Below, one piece after another: positions 24,219 to 32,896 of a DNA stretch of 64,000 bases. The notes below the pieces were generated by a model. The model had not been told where the DNA came from and ran no database searches. It saw only the letters and a list, made by a program, of their open reading frames with translations. The translations under genes and the position numbers were made by a program. Numbering within the stretch: the first letter of the stretch is position 1; each line of letters begins with the position of its first letter. The DNA lies in assembly GCF_021173675.1 (NCBI RefSeq), contig NZ_JAIHON010000017.1, positions 56,426-120,425 of the forward strand. Reading direction: 5' to 3'. The DNA is from Streptomyces lincolnensis. GTDB taxonomy: Bacteria > Actinomycetota > Actinomycetes > Streptomycetales > Streptomycetaceae.

Positions 24219-25637
24219 CTCCGAGCCGTCGCGGGTGGTGACGCCGGGGTTGCGGCTCTTGAGGATCGCCCAGCCGATGCCCAGGCCGGCGGCCCAGACC
24301 GCCATCACGTAGAGGCAGATCCTGGAGTCCGCGTCGTAGGCGATCAGGCCGGTGACGAAGAGCAGGAAGGCGATGGCGACGTAGGAGAAGACCGAGCCGC
24401 CCGGGGCCGGGAAGGACGAGGCGGGCAGGCGGCCCGCGACGACCGCGCGGCGGTAGAGGACGTGGCTGATCAGGATCATCAGCCAGGTCCAGATACCGGC
24501 CGCGGTGGCCACCGAGGTGACGTAGCCGAAGGCCTTCTCGGGGACGACGTAGTTCAGGACCACGCCGATGCCCATGAAGAGGACCGAGACCGTGATGCCG
24601 AAGGCGGGGGTCTTCGTGGACGACAGCTTCTTGAAGACCCCGGGGGCCTCGCCGCTGTCGGCCAGGTTCCGCAGCATGCGGCCCGTGGAGTACATGCCCG
24701 AGTTGCAGGAGGACAGGGCCGCGGTCAGCACGACGAAGTTGACGATGCCGGCGCCCGCCGGGATGCCGATCTTGGCGAAGGCCTCGACGAACGGCGAGAC
24801 ACCGGGTGCGAACTCGGTCCACTTCACGACACAGAGGATGACGGTGAGCGCGCCGACGTAGAAGAGCGCGATGCGCCAGGGCAGCGTGTTGATCGCCTTG
24901 GGGAGAGTCTTCTCCGGGTCCTCGGACTCGCCGGCCGTGACGCCGACCAGTTCGACGGCGAGGTAGGCGAACATCACGCCCTGCAGGGTCATCAGGGACG
25001 AGCCGATGCCCTTGGGGAAGAAGCCGTCGAAGGCCCAGAGGTTGGAGACGGCCGCGGTGTCGCCGGCCGCGCTGAAGCCGAACGTGAGGACGCCGAGACC
25101 GATGACGATCATGCCGATCAGCGCGGTGACCTTGACCATCGAGAACCAGAACTCCAGCTCACCGAAGAGCTTCACGGAGATCAGGTTGACCCCGAACAGG
25201 ACCACCAGGAAGACCAGGGCGGTGACCCACTGCGGGATGTGCGGGAACCAGTAATTCACGTAGATGGCGGCGGCGGTCAGCTCGGCCATGCCGGTGACCA
25301 CCCACATCAGCCAGTACGTCCAGCCGGTGAAGTAGCCGAAGAACGGGCCGAGGAACTCGCGGGAGTACTCCGCGAAGGAGCCCGAGACCGGGCGGTAGAG
25401 CAGGAGCTCGCCGAGCGCCCGCATGATGAAGAAGATGATCACGCCCGCGAGGGCGTACATGAAGATGAGACTGGGACCGGCCTTGGCGATGTTCGCCCCG
25501 GCCCCCAGGAAGAGGCCGACGCCGATGGCGCCGCCGATCGCGATCATCTGGACCTGGCGGCTGCCGAGGCCGCGCTCGTATCCCTCTTCGGAGGTGCTCT
25601 CGGAGGAGTTCCCCGTGTCGACCTGAGCGGAGGTCAT
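24198..25637 (-). CDS. Amino-acid permease (AAT/APC family)
   Basis: A 479-residue APC-superfamily transporter with about 12 transmembrane helices. The first helix has the family sequence RQVQMIAIGGAIGVGLFLGAG, and LMTLQGVMFAYLAVELVG lies in helix 6. Closest in kind to the GABA/aromatic/Ser-Ala type permeases (CycA, AroP, GabP); substrate not assignable. The ATG at 25637 is used; upstream in-frame sequence is not protein-like. Its 3' end, including the stop codon, is repeated in tandem. Confidence 0.9.
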   Translation of the reverse strand: MTSAQVDTGNSSESTSEEGYERGLGSRQVQMIAIGGAIGVGLFLGAGANIAKAGPSLIFMYALAGVIIFFIMRALGELLLYRPVSGSFAEYSREFLGPFFGYFTGWTYWLMWVVTGMAELTAAAIYVNYWFPHIPQWVTALVFLVVLFGVNLISVKLFGELEFWFSMVKVTALIGMIVIGLGVLTFGFSAAGDTAAVSNLWAFDGFFPKGIGSSLMTLQGVMFAYLAVELVGVTAGESEDPEKTLPKAINTLPWRIALFYVGALTVILCVVKWTEFAPGVSPFVEAFAKIGIPAGAGIVNFVVLTAALSSCNSGMYSTGRMLRNLADSGEAPGVFKKLSSTKTPAFGITVSVLFMGIGVVLNYVVPEKAFGYVTSVATAAGIWTWLMILISHVLYRRAVVAGRLPASSFPAPGGSVFSYVAIAFLLFVTGLIAYDADSRICLYVMAVWAAGLGIGWAILKSRNPGVTTRDGSEFAKIND

Positions 25638-26022
25638 GTGGTGGTGTGCCCTTTCTCCATACCGACCCGGGCCTGTAGTCGGCCACGGATCGGGTCTCGA
25701 TCCCCCCGGATTGATGGAGTGGTGCCTTGCCGGCGATCGACCGGCTCGGTGGCGCACCCGGGCGAACATTCGGGTGGTGTTCGCCGGGCCGTCGTGAAGA
25801 TTTATCACGGCGGCAACCGAGATCACCTGGGTGAGATGTGACGCGCCACACAGGGAGAAGGGGACAAAAGCCGCTCGGAGGGGGCATAGGCGAACGGCGC
25901 GGTGATGTGATCGTTATCCGGATTTGAGCGTCCGTTGAGCGAACACGGAAGCGTCACAAGTCGGGGCAGAAGCGTCACAAGTCAGGGCTGTAGGCCACAA
26001 GTCAGGACAGTGGGGCCACAAG
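25638..26022. other. Intergenic region with repeats upstream of the amino-acid permease
   Basis: No gene is seen in these 385 bases. They hold the upstream region of the permease, an 8-bp inverted repeat at 25761-25785, and the tandem repeats trailing the DUF2017 gene at 25954-26028. Confidence 0.6.
25761..25785. promoter_or_regulatory. Inverted repeat, possible operator for the amino-acid permease
   Basis: GGCGAACA and TGTTCGCC form an 8-bp inverted repeat with a 9-base spacer about 125 bases before the permease start; the arms extend further with one bulged G. Size and position fit a dimeric repressor site, but no regulator gene is adjacent. Confidence 0.35.
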
Positions 26023-26028
26023 TCAGGG
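25954..26028 (-). repeat. Four 20-21 bp tandem repeats spanning the DUF2017 stop codon
   Basis: CACAAGTCAGGG or a close variant recurs at starts 25955, 25976, 25996 and 26017 (periods 21, 20, 21). On the minus strand the core is CCCTGACTTGTG, and the TGA in the rightmost copy is the DUF2017 stop codon. Like the repeats at 24156-24218 and 36081-36152 it extends from the stop codon into the 3' flank. Confidence 0.9.
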
Positions 26029-26625
26029 CATCAGTGTGGAGACGAGGGTCTCCTGGAGTCCGCCCAGCCACAGATACGCCATCACCATCGGCTTGCGCGG
26101 GTCCTCGTCCGGGAGGCGGTAGAGGAGGTCGGTGTCCTCCTCGTCGGTGATCTCCAGCCGGGAGCCGATCGCGAGGCGCAGGTCGTTCAGGGAGTTCAGC
26201 CACTGCCTGGACTCCTCGGGCGACAGCTTGAGGACCGCGCCGCCCGCACCGCCGGAGTTCAGCGCGTCCAGGGACCGGATCACCGCGAGGGCGTTGTCGC
26301 GCTTGCCGGCCCTCAGGTCGTTCTCGGTGTAGCGGCGGAACTCGGCGGAGTAGACACGCTGTTCCTCGGCCTCCTTGGCCTGCGGGGCGCCCTCGGGGTC
26401 GCTGTAGGCGTCCGGGAAGAGCCTTCTGAGCACCGGGTCGGCGGGCGGCTCGCTCGGGCCGTCGGCGAACAACTCGGCCAGCGGGTCGTCGGGGGCGTCC
26501 TCGGCGGGACCGGGCCCGATGAGCTCCAGGAGCTGGACGGCCAGCGACCGGATGATGGAGATCTCGACGTCGTCGAGGGCGACGGCCGCGCCGCCGCCGG
26601 GGAGCGGTTCGAAGGTTCCTGGCAT
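26023..26625 (-). CDS. DUF2017 family protein
   Basis: A 200-residue protein of the actinobacterial DUF2017 family, normally found beside clpS as here (26-base gap). Features: LDDVEISIIRSLAVQLLELIG near the N-terminus, a Pro/Asp-rich variable loop, DPVLRRLFPDAYSDPE, EFRRYTENDLRAGKR, and a C-terminal YRLPDEDPRKPMVMAYLWLGGLQE. Function unknown; the fixed neighbourhood suggests a link with ClpS and the Clp protease. The stop codon lies in a tandem repeat. Confidence 0.88.
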   Translation of the reverse strand: MPGTFEPLPGGGAAVALDDVEISIIRSLAVQLLELIGPGPAEDAPDDPLAELFADGPSEPPADPVLRRLFPDAYSDPEGAPQAKEAEEQRVYSAEFRRYTENDLRAGKRDNALAVIRSLDALNSGGAGGAVLKLSPEESRQWLNSLNDLRLAIGSRLEITDEEDTDLLYRLPDEDPRKPMVMAYLWLGGLQETLVSTLMP

Positions 26626-26651
26626 GAAGACGATTCGCTGCTTCCGACCGG

Positions 26652-26969
26652 CTACTTGCGGTCCTGCTGGAGGGTGGCCCACAGACCGTAGCCGTGCATG
26701 GCCTGCACGTCGCGTTCCATCTCCTCGCGACTGCCGCTGGAGACGACCGCCCGGCCCTTGTGGTGGACATCGAGCATGAGCTTGGTGGCCTTGTCCTTGG
26801 AGTAGCCGAAGTACGTCTGGAAGACGTACGTCACATAGCTCATGAGGTTGACCGGGTCGTTGTGGACGATCGTGACCCAGGGGACGTCCGGCTCGGGTAC
26901 GGCGAAGACCTCTTCCGCCGACTCGGTGCGTTCGATCTCTACGGGAGCGGGTGACGTCACACGGCCCAT
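26652..26969 (-). CDS. clpS: ATP-dependent Clp protease adaptor ClpS
   Basis: A 105-residue N-end-rule adaptor that delivers substrates to ClpAP/ClpCP. The N-degron pocket motif is WVTIVHNDPVNLMSYVTYVFQ (about 31-51), then LMLDVHHKGRAVVSSGSREEMERDVQAMHGYGLWATL. Length and layout are normal. The ATG at 26969 is used; a GTG three codons later is also possible. It is divergent from pncB. Confidence 0.94.
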   Translation of the reverse strand: MGRVTSPAPVEIERTESAEEVFAVPEPDVPWVTIVHNDPVNLMSYVTYVFQTYFGYSKDKATKLMLDVHHKGRAVVSSGSREEMERDVQAMHGYGLWATLQQDRK

Positions 26970-27013
26970 GCTGCCACGGTCTCCACAAATCGTCACACTG
27001 ACGCGAATGGGGG

Positions 27014-27019
27014 TACCAT
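27014..27019 (+). promoter_or_regulatory. -10 box upstream of pncB
   Basis: TACCAT ends eight bases before the pncB ATG at 27028, so the transcript would have at most one or two leader bases. No ribosome binding site is present. Confidence 0.4.
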
Positions 27020-27027
27020 CTGTTGCC

Positions 27028-28374
27028 ATGAACACAGCGGACCTTGGGCTGCCGGTGGACGTTCCCTCGACGGCGCTCTTCACGGACCAGTACGAGCTCA
27101 CGATGCTTCGGGCCGCCCTGAAGGCGGGCACGGCCGAGCGGCGCAGCGTGTTCGAGGTCTTCACACGACGGTTGCCGGACGGGCGCCGGTACGGCGTGGT
27201 GGCGGGCACCGGGCGCGTCCTGGACGCGGTCGAGAACTTCCGCTTCGACGCGGACGTCCTCGGCTTCCTGCGGGAGCGGCAGATCGTCGACGAGGAGACC
27301 CTGGACTGGCTGGCCGGCTATCGCTTCTCCGGCGACATCTGGGGCTATCCCGAGGGCGAGGTGTACTTCCCGGGCTCGCCGATCATGCGGGTCGAGGGCT
27401 CCTTCGCCGAGTGCGTGCTGCTGGAGACCGTCATCCTGTCCATCCTCAACCACGACTCGGCGATCGCCGCGGCCGCCTCCCGGATGGCCTCCGCCGCCGG
27501 CGGCCGGCCGCTGATCGAGATGGGCGCCCGGCGCACCCACGAGCTGGCCGCGGTCGCCGCGGCACGCGCCGCGTACGTCGGCGGCTTCACCACCACCTCC
27601 GACCTGGCGGCCGGCTTCCGCTACGGCATCCCCACGGTGGGGACGAGCGCGCACGCCTTCACGCTCCTGCACGACCACGAGCGGGACGCCTTCCGGGCCC
27701 AGGTGGACGCGCTGGGCCGGGGCACCACGCTGCTCGTCGACACCTACGACGTCACCGAGGCCGTCCGCATGGCCGTCGAGGTCGCCGGGCCCGAGCTGGG
27801 GGCGGTGCGCATCGACTCCGGTGACCTGCTGCTGGTCGCCCACCGGGTACGGCAGCAGCTGGACGATCTGGGGGCGACGGACACGCGGATCATCGTCACC
27901 TCGGACCTGGACGAGTACGCGATCGCCTCGCTGGCGGCGGCGCCGGTGGACGCGTACGGCGTCGGCACCCAGCTGGTGACCGGGTCCGGGCATCCGACGG
28001 CCTCCATGGTCTACAAGCTGGTCGCGCGCGCCGAGACCGCGGATCCCAAGGCCCCGCTGGTGCCGGTGGCGAAGAAGTCCTCCGGCGGCAAGACCTCGGT
28101 CGGCGGCCGCAAGTGGGCGGCGCGGCGGCTCGACGAGAACGGGATCGCGGAGGCGGAGGTCGTGGGCACCGGGATCGTGCCGGGCGAGCTGGCCGACCGG
28201 CAGCTGCTGGTGGAGCTCGTCAAGGGCGGCGAGGTCGTCGCGCGGGAGCCGCTGGACGTCGTACGCGACCGGCACGCGGCCGCGCGCGGGAACCTGCCGT
28301 TGTCGGCGACGCAGCTGTCGCGCGGGGAACCGGTCATTCCGACGGAGTACGTCCCCGGACGGTCGGGTAGCTAG
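27028..28374 (+). CDS. pncB: Nicotinate phosphoribosyltransferase
   Basis: A 448-residue NAPRTase, catalysing nicotinate + PRPP + ATP to nicotinate mononucleotide in NAD salvage. Family features: STALFTDQYELTMLRAALKAG at the N-terminus, FEVFTRRLPDGRRYGVVAG, MGARRTHELAAVAAARAAYVGGFTTTSDL (substrate region), and GTSAHAFTLLHDHERDAF. Its probable partner pncA lies 137 bases downstream on the same strand. Normal length; no anomalies. Confidence 0.95.
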   Translation: MNTADLGLPVDVPSTALFTDQYELTMLRAALKAGTAERRSVFEVFTRRLPDGRRYGVVAGTGRVLDAVENFRFDADVLGFLRERQIVDEETLDWLAGYRFSGDIWGYPEGEVYFPGSPIMRVEGSFAECVLLETVILSILNHDSAIAAAASRMASAAGGRPLIEMGARRTHELAAVAAARAAYVGGFTTTSDLAAGFRYGIPTVGTSAHAFTLLHDHERDAFRAQVDALGRGTTLLVDTYDVTEAVRMAVEVAGPELGAVRIDSGDLLLVAHRVRQQLDDLGATDTRIIVTSDLDEYAIASLAAAPVDAYGVGTQLVTGSGHPTASMVYKLVARAETADPKAPLVPVAKKSSGGKTSVGGRKWAARRLDENGIAEAEVVGTGIVPGELADRQLLVELVKGGEVVAREPLDVVRDRHAAARGNLPLSATQLSRGEPVIPTEYVPGRSGS

Positions 28375-28511
28375 AGTGCGCCCGCTTTTACGCCCCTCGA
28401 TGCCCCCTCCCGCCCTGTCCCTTCAGTCCGTAGGCTCGGAAGTTCACCGGCCGGGCCACCGCTCCTCGCACTCCCGCTCTCCCCGACCCACATAGTCGAA
28501 GGACACCGACC

Positions 28512-29099
28512 ATGCGCCGCGCCTTGATCGTCGTTGACGTGCAGAACGATTTCTGCGAAGGGGGCAGTCTCGCGGTGGCCGGGGGTGCCGATGTGGCCGC
28601 CGCCGTCACCGAGCTGATCGGGCAGGCGGCCGGCTCCGGCTACCAGCACGTGGTGGCCACCCGCGACCACCATGTCGCGCCCGGGGGCCACTTCGCCGAC
28701 AACCCCGACTTCGTCCACTCCTGGCCCGCGCACTGCGTCGCCGGGACCGAGGGGGTGGGCTTCCACCCGAACTTCGCCCCCGCGGTCGCCTCCGGCGCGG
28801 TCGACGCCGTCTTCGACAAGGGCGCGTACTCGGCCGCCTACAGCGGGTTCGAGGGCGCCGACGAGAACGGCGTGCCGCTGGCCGACTGGCTGCGGGCCCG
28901 GGACGTCGGCGAGGTCGACGTGGTCGGCATCGCCACGGACCACTGCGTCCGCGCCACCGCGCTCGACGCCGCCCGCGAGGGTTTCCGCACCCAGGTCCTC
29001 CTCGACCTCACCGCCGGCGTCTCCGAGACCACCACGGAACAGGCCCTGGAAGAGCTCCGAGCAGCAGGCGTGGAACTGACGGGCAAGCCGGTCGTGTAG
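28512..29099 (+). CDS. pncA: Nicotinamidase / isochorismatase-family hydrolase
   Basis: A 195-residue hydrolase converting nicotinamide to nicotinate. The catalytic triad is visible: Asp9 (IVVDVQNDFCEGG), Lys103 (VFDKGAYS) and Cys145 (IATDHCVRATAL); ATRDHH and PGGH provide metal ligands. Its product is the substrate of PncB just upstream, so the two complete nicotinamide salvage. GAAGGA precedes the ATG. The same residues also confer pyrazinamide activation in mycobacteria. Confidence 0.94.
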   Translation: MRRALIVVDVQNDFCEGGSLAVAGGADVAAAVTELIGQAAGSGYQHVVATRDHHVAPGGHFADNPDFVHSWPAHCVAGTEGVGFHPNFAPAVASGAVDAVFDKGAYSAAYSGFEGADENGVPLADWLRARDVGEVDVVGIATDHCVRATALDAAREGFRTQVLLDLTAGVSETTTEQALEELRAAGVELTGKPVV

Positions 29100-29353
29100 A
29101 CCACGCAGACCGGCTGCGCGGGCCCCGAGGGGCTTTACGGGGTACGGGGCGGCTTGGGAGCCTCGGGCTGCGCGGGGCGACCTGGAGGCTGTGCGGGGCG
29201 GGGGCCTGGGTGCCCCAGAACCCACGGCGTCACCACCCCCGCCCCAGGAGCCGACCGCGTCACCCACCGCACCCCGCTCCCACGGCGTCACCGCGCCCTA
29301 GCGGCATCACCTCGCCCGGAAGCCCGACAGCGCAGCCCCGCCTCCCGTAGCGG
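29100..29353. other. GC-rich intergenic region after pncA
   Basis: No gene recognised. The region holds loose local repeats: GGCTGYGCGGGGC appears three times between 29110 and 29203, and CCCACGGCGTCACC twice (about 29221 and 29278). These look like decayed or slippage-derived sequence. Confidence 0.5.
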
Positions 29354-29695
29354 TCACGCCGGTGTGGCCGGGTGTCTCAGGAGGGCTCTGATGGGGTGCC
29401 AGAGTTCTTGGACGAGGTCGGGGGCGGGGACACCGTTGTCAGGGGCTGTGCGCCATATGAGGCCGTCGGGGTGGTGGAGGACGGCGGTGATCTCGTCGGG
29501 GGTGGGTGGGGCGGCGTTGCCGCGTAGGTAGACGGCTCGCATGCCGAGGTTGCGCAGCCTGGTCAGGGCGCGGGCGCGGTTACGGGCGTGGACGAGGACG
29601 CGGACGCAGCCCGCGCCGTGGGCGGTGGGGCTGGGCAGGTTCAGCGCCACCACCACGCTGCCGGTCGGCAGCTTGCAGAAACCTCCTGCGGACAT
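29354..29695 (-). CDS. Conserved small protein of unknown function
   Basis: A 113-residue protein of a kind seen in Streptomyces but without a named function. The N-terminus (SAGGFCKLPTGSVVVALNLPSP) is followed by a compact alpha/beta pattern with an Arg-rich helix (VHARNRARALTRLRNLGMRAVYLRG), then PTPDEITAVLHHPDGLIWR and a C-terminal LVQELWHPIRALLRHP. No signal peptide or membrane span. It is separated from its neighbours by intergenic sequence on both sides. Coding is supported by third-position GC bias and a protein-like composition. Confidence 0.65.
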   Translation of the reverse strand: MSAGGFCKLPTGSVVVALNLPSPTAHGAGCVRVLVHARNRARALTRLRNLGMRAVYLRGNAAPPTPDEITAVLHHPDGLIWRTAPDNGVPAPDLVQELWHPIRALLRHPATPA

Positions 29696-29768
29696 GCAGT
29701 CACACCCCCGTGCGAGTCGACGTCGATACCGGTGTCAATAAGCGAGGCACAGCACGCACCTAAACACG

Positions 29769-29802
29769 ATCGGCGGCGACCCGCCAGGGGGTCACCGCCG
29801 AT
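29769..29802 (-). terminator. Terminator of the InhA-type protease gene
   Basis: ATCGGCGGCGACCC and GGGTCACCGCCGAT form a 14-bp hairpin with one mismatch on the plus strand that becomes a U-G wobble in minus-strand RNA. It starts 27 bases after the protease stop codon. Confidence 0.75.
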
Positions 29803-29828
29803 ACGTCTCTGACCTGGGGTTATACGAA

Positions 29829-32180
29829 CTACTTCGCCGATGGGCCTACCTGGACCGTGATCGTCGAGCCGTTCAGCGGCTGCTTGACGATCTTGATCCG
29901 GGTATTGGTGTCAGTGATCTTGACCCCGGCCCGCGGGTTGGACTCGTCGTAGTAGGTCGACCTGCCGTCGTCGAAGACCGGAACCCCCGGCTGCGACTTG
30001 ATCTTGGTCGCGACATCCGCGCTGTGGAGCGTCATCGCGTCCGTCGGGTACCAGCTGAAGGGCGAGTCGTAGGACTGGATGCGGTTGCGCATCAGCGTCC
30101 CGTTGGACCACTTCAGCGGCGTCGGGTGGGCGTCGACCGGGAGGATCAGCCCCTCGCCGGGGTGCTGGCTGGTGTTGTCGTCGAGGTGGGAGGTGTCCCA
30201 CTTCCAGATCAACAGGCCGTTCTGGTAGGCGTAGTGCTCCACCCACTTCGGACGGGTCGTGGAGAAGCCGTAGTTGTACGGCCCGACCTTGAGGACCTTG
30301 TCGTACGACACGTATTGGCGGTTCTCGGCGATGTAGTACTGCGCGTAGTCACCGGTGAAGGACGCCCCGATCCGGGAGAAGCCCTTGGCGGTCCAGGCCG
30401 CGTCCGCGGACTCGGCGTCGTCGGAGAAGAGGGTCGCCCCGTCGGCGGTCAGCGTGATCGCGTCGGCCGTGAAGCCCTTCAACACCGTGCCGCCGTCGGT
30501 CTGGTAGCGGAAGCGCAGGCTGATCTTCTGGCCGGCGTAGGCGTCCAGCGGGAACGTCAGCTTCTGCTGGGCCTCGACCGTGCCGGTGAGCGCGGGCTTG
30601 TCGCCGCCGTCGCGCGGGATGGCGGTGCCGTCGGCCAGGGTGCCGTCCACCGGCTTCCAGTTGGTGCCGTCGGTGGAGACCTCGGTGTAGAGGTGGTCGT
30701 AGTCCTTCTCGATGTCCCACCAGGCGTCGAGCGTCAGCGCGGCCGAGCTCTTGCCGGTCAGGTCGACCGAGCGGGTCAGCGTGTTGCGCAGGTCGTTGCC
30801 GCGCCCGCTCCACCACTGGTTGGCCCCCTGCGCCGGGGTGCCCACGTCGAGGGTGGCCGTCTTGTCGGGCAGCTTCACCACGAGCGCCTGCGGGTTCTTG
30901 GTGTTGTACGCCTGGACGCCCAGCCTGTGGGTCGACTTCGTGCCCGCCTCGGCCACGTCGTAGTCGAGCCAGCCCAGTTGCAGCTTGTCCCAGGCGTTCA
31001 TGTCGCCGGGCAGGTCGCCGATGGAGTCCTTGCCGGTGCCGAGCCAGGAACCGGAGGACATCAGCGTCCAGAAACCGGTGGAGTTCTCGCCGCCCGCGGT
31101 GTCGTACTCGTCGGGCAGGCCGAGGTCGTGGCCGTACTCGTGGGCGAAGACGCCGAGTCCGCCGTTCTCCGGCTGGATGGTGTAGTCGCCGACCCAGATG
31201 CCGGTGTCACCGATCTGGGCGCCGCCGAGCTTGTTGGTGTCCGGGCCGGTGTTGCCGGCGTCGGTGCCGAAGGCGTACCAGCGGTGGGCCCAGATCGCGT
31301 CCTCGCCCTGGGCGCCGCCGCCGGCGGACTCGTCCTCACCGGCGTGCACGATCTGGAAGTGGTCGATGTAGCCGTCGGACTCGTTGAAGTCGCCGTCGCT
31401 GTCGAAGTCGTAGCGGTCCCAGCGGTCGAACTCGGCGAGCTCCGCCTTGATCTCGGCGGCGCTGTCCCCGGCGGCCTCGCGCTCGGCGACCCAGGCGTTG
31501 ACGCCGTCCTGCACCGCGTACCAGGCGCAGTTGTCGGGGTCGCACTTGTTGGAGCCGTAACGGGCCTCGTTGTAGGGGACCTTGACCCAGTCGGTGACCT
31601 CGCCCTCGACCGAGTAACGGCCCGAGGACTGCTTCTCGTAGTACTTCTTCAGCGACTCGACGCCGTTCCCGGTGCCGAAGTACAGGTCCTGGTAGTGCTT
31701 CCGGTTGTAGTCCGCCTGCCAGGCCGTGCTGTTGTCCACGGCGCGGTCCGGCTGGGCGATCTGGTTGTGCAGCGGGCCGGGCGTGCCGCCGTAGCGGGGA
31801 TCGACCTGGTCGCCGAACTCGACCAGGATCGTGAAGATCCGGTCGGTCTTCTCGCGGCCGAGCTCTACGTACTTGTCCTTGCCCTTGGCGCCCTTGAGCT
31901 CGACGACCTTGGAGCCGTCACGGTTCTCGACCGTGGCGGCGCCGGATATGACCTGGTCGAGCGCCTCCTGGCGCTGCGCCGCCTGCGTCTGGGACAGCGG
32001 GCCGTCGAAGTCGTGCTTCCTGCTCTCGACCGGCTGCGGGTCGTGCCGGTCCGCGGCCGCGGTCCGCGCGGCCGGGTCGTCCGCGGCCTGCGCCACGGCG
32101 AACGTCGAGAACGTCACCGAGGCCGCCGCGAGGGCGACGACCGTCGAGGCCGTTCTGAACGTCCAGGATCTGCTGGTCAC
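29829..32180 (-). CDS. Secreted M6-family metalloprotease (immune inhibitor A type)
   Basis: A 783-residue extracellular zinc protease. A signal peptide (about 1-32, ending AQAADDP) is followed by a propeptide and the catalytic domain with HEYGH at His347-Glu348-His351 and downstream GLPDEYD, characteristic of InhA/M6 peptidases. The region about 470-640 is a MAM/jelly-roll-like beta domain (STDGTNWKPVDG, ISLRFRYQTDGGTVLKGF), and the end carries the InhA C-terminal domain. GTG start with GGGGAGG upstream. Likely used for protein degradation outside the cell. Confidence 0.9.
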   Translation of the reverse strand: MTSRSWTFRTASTVVALAAASVTFSTFAVAQAADDPAARTAAADRHDPQPVESRKHDFDGPLSQTQAAQRQEALDQVISGAATVENRDGSKVVELKGAKGKDKYVELGREKTDRIFTILVEFGDQVDPRYGGTPGPLHNQIAQPDRAVDNSTAWQADYNRKHYQDLYFGTGNGVESLKKYYEKQSSGRYSVEGEVTDWVKVPYNEARYGSNKCDPDNCAWYAVQDGVNAWVAEREAAGDSAAEIKAELAEFDRWDRYDFDSDGDFNESDGYIDHFQIVHAGEDESAGGGAQGEDAIWAHRWYAFGTDAGNTGPDTNKLGGAQIGDTGIWVGDYTIQPENGGLGVFAHEYGHDLGLPDEYDTAGGENSTGFWTLMSSGSWLGTGKDSIGDLPGDMNAWDKLQLGWLDYDVAEAGTKSTHRLGVQAYNTKNPQALVVKLPDKTATLDVGTPAQGANQWWSGRGNDLRNTLTRSVDLTGKSSAALTLDAWWDIEKDYDHLYTEVSTDGTNWKPVDGTLADGTAIPRDGGDKPALTGTVEAQQKLTFPLDAYAGQKISLRFRYQTDGGTVLKGFTADAITLTADGATLFSDDAESADAAWTAKGFSRIGASFTGDYAQYYIAENRQYVSYDKVLKVGPYNYGFSTTRPKWVEHYAYQNGLLIWKWDTSHLDDNTSQHPGEGLILPVDAHPTPLKWSNGTLMRNRIQSYDSPFSWYPTDAMTLHSADVATKIKSQPGVPVFDDGRSTYYDESNPRAGVKITDTNTRIKIVKQPLNGSTITVQVGPSAK

Positions 32181-32542
32181 TTGATGCCTCCCCTAACGCG
32201 CCCGCCACCGCGGATATACGCGTGTAGTCAAGTGACGACATTTGACTACTGGTTTGCGGGAAAAGACAGACCTTGACTTGAGCAGGACAACTGCTTTATC
32301 GGAAACGTGCGTTCGCATTACGGACACTTCGACGGAACCGAACAGGCGCGCACATCTGTCCACTTGTTGGACGCCATGACACCGTGCGCCCCCCGTGCTC
32401 CGGCACTGTTGGTCAGGTCACGCTTACTGCCCGTTCCACTCGGGCATGCAGCCGATTAGAGTCGGTCGGCGGAACGCCCGAAACAGGGCGGAAAGCCAGG
32501 CCGACACCCCCGTGGACCCCCACTTCCGAGGACACGATTGCC
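32181..32542. other. Divergent promoter region between the protease and a small membrane protein
   Basis: A 362-base region of lower GC than its surroundings, without a gene. It holds the protease upstream region with an inverted repeat at 32224-32249. The upstream region of the small membrane protein gene is also here. Confidence 0.6.
32224..32249. promoter_or_regulatory. Inverted repeat GTAGTCAA-N10-TTGACTAC before the protease gene
   Basis: Perfect 8-bp arms (32224-32231 and 32242-32249) 44 bases before the protease start. The inner arm contains TTGACT on the minus strand, which could be a -35 element with a TATATC -10-like box further on, although the spacing is not canonical. A repressor or activator site is plausible. 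Confidence 0.45.
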
Positions 32543-32851
32543 ATGCCTCGTCCGACTGTCACGCCTCGCCCGACGGCCGCACAGCTCGCCTATGGTTCAT
32601 GCACCGTGATCGGCTCGACGTTCGCCATGCTGCTGCTGTCCCAGACGAGTTCGGGTGTGGGGATCGCGGTCATCACCCTCGCGGCACTCGCCCTCGGGCT
32701 GCTGGTCGCCATGACGGTCCCGGTGACCAGGCCACGCGTGGTCGCGGTGAACCGGCCCGCCGCCCCGCAGGCCGAACAGACGGCGGCACCCGTGCCGGCC
32801 ACGGTCGCCGCGGTGGCGTCCGAGCCGGTGCACGAGCGGGCCGCTTCCTGA
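32543..32851 (+). CDS. Small membrane protein
   Basis: A 102-residue protein with two predicted membrane helices (about 17-35, GSCTVIGSTFAMLLLSQ, and 38-58, GVGIAVITLAALALGLLVAMTV). It ends in an Ala/Pro-rich soluble tail. GAGGA precedes the ATG. No functional family recognised. The gene is divergent from the protease and convergent with the RDD protein. Confidence 0.72.
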   Translation: MPRPTVTPRPTAAQLAYGSCTVIGSTFAMLLLSQTSSGVGIAVITLAALALGLLVAMTVPVTRPRVVAVNRPAAPQAEQTAAPVPATVAAVASEPVHERAAS

Positions 32852-32896
32852 CCGCGCCCGGCCACCGGGCCCCGACCACCGGGCGGCGTCCGCACC

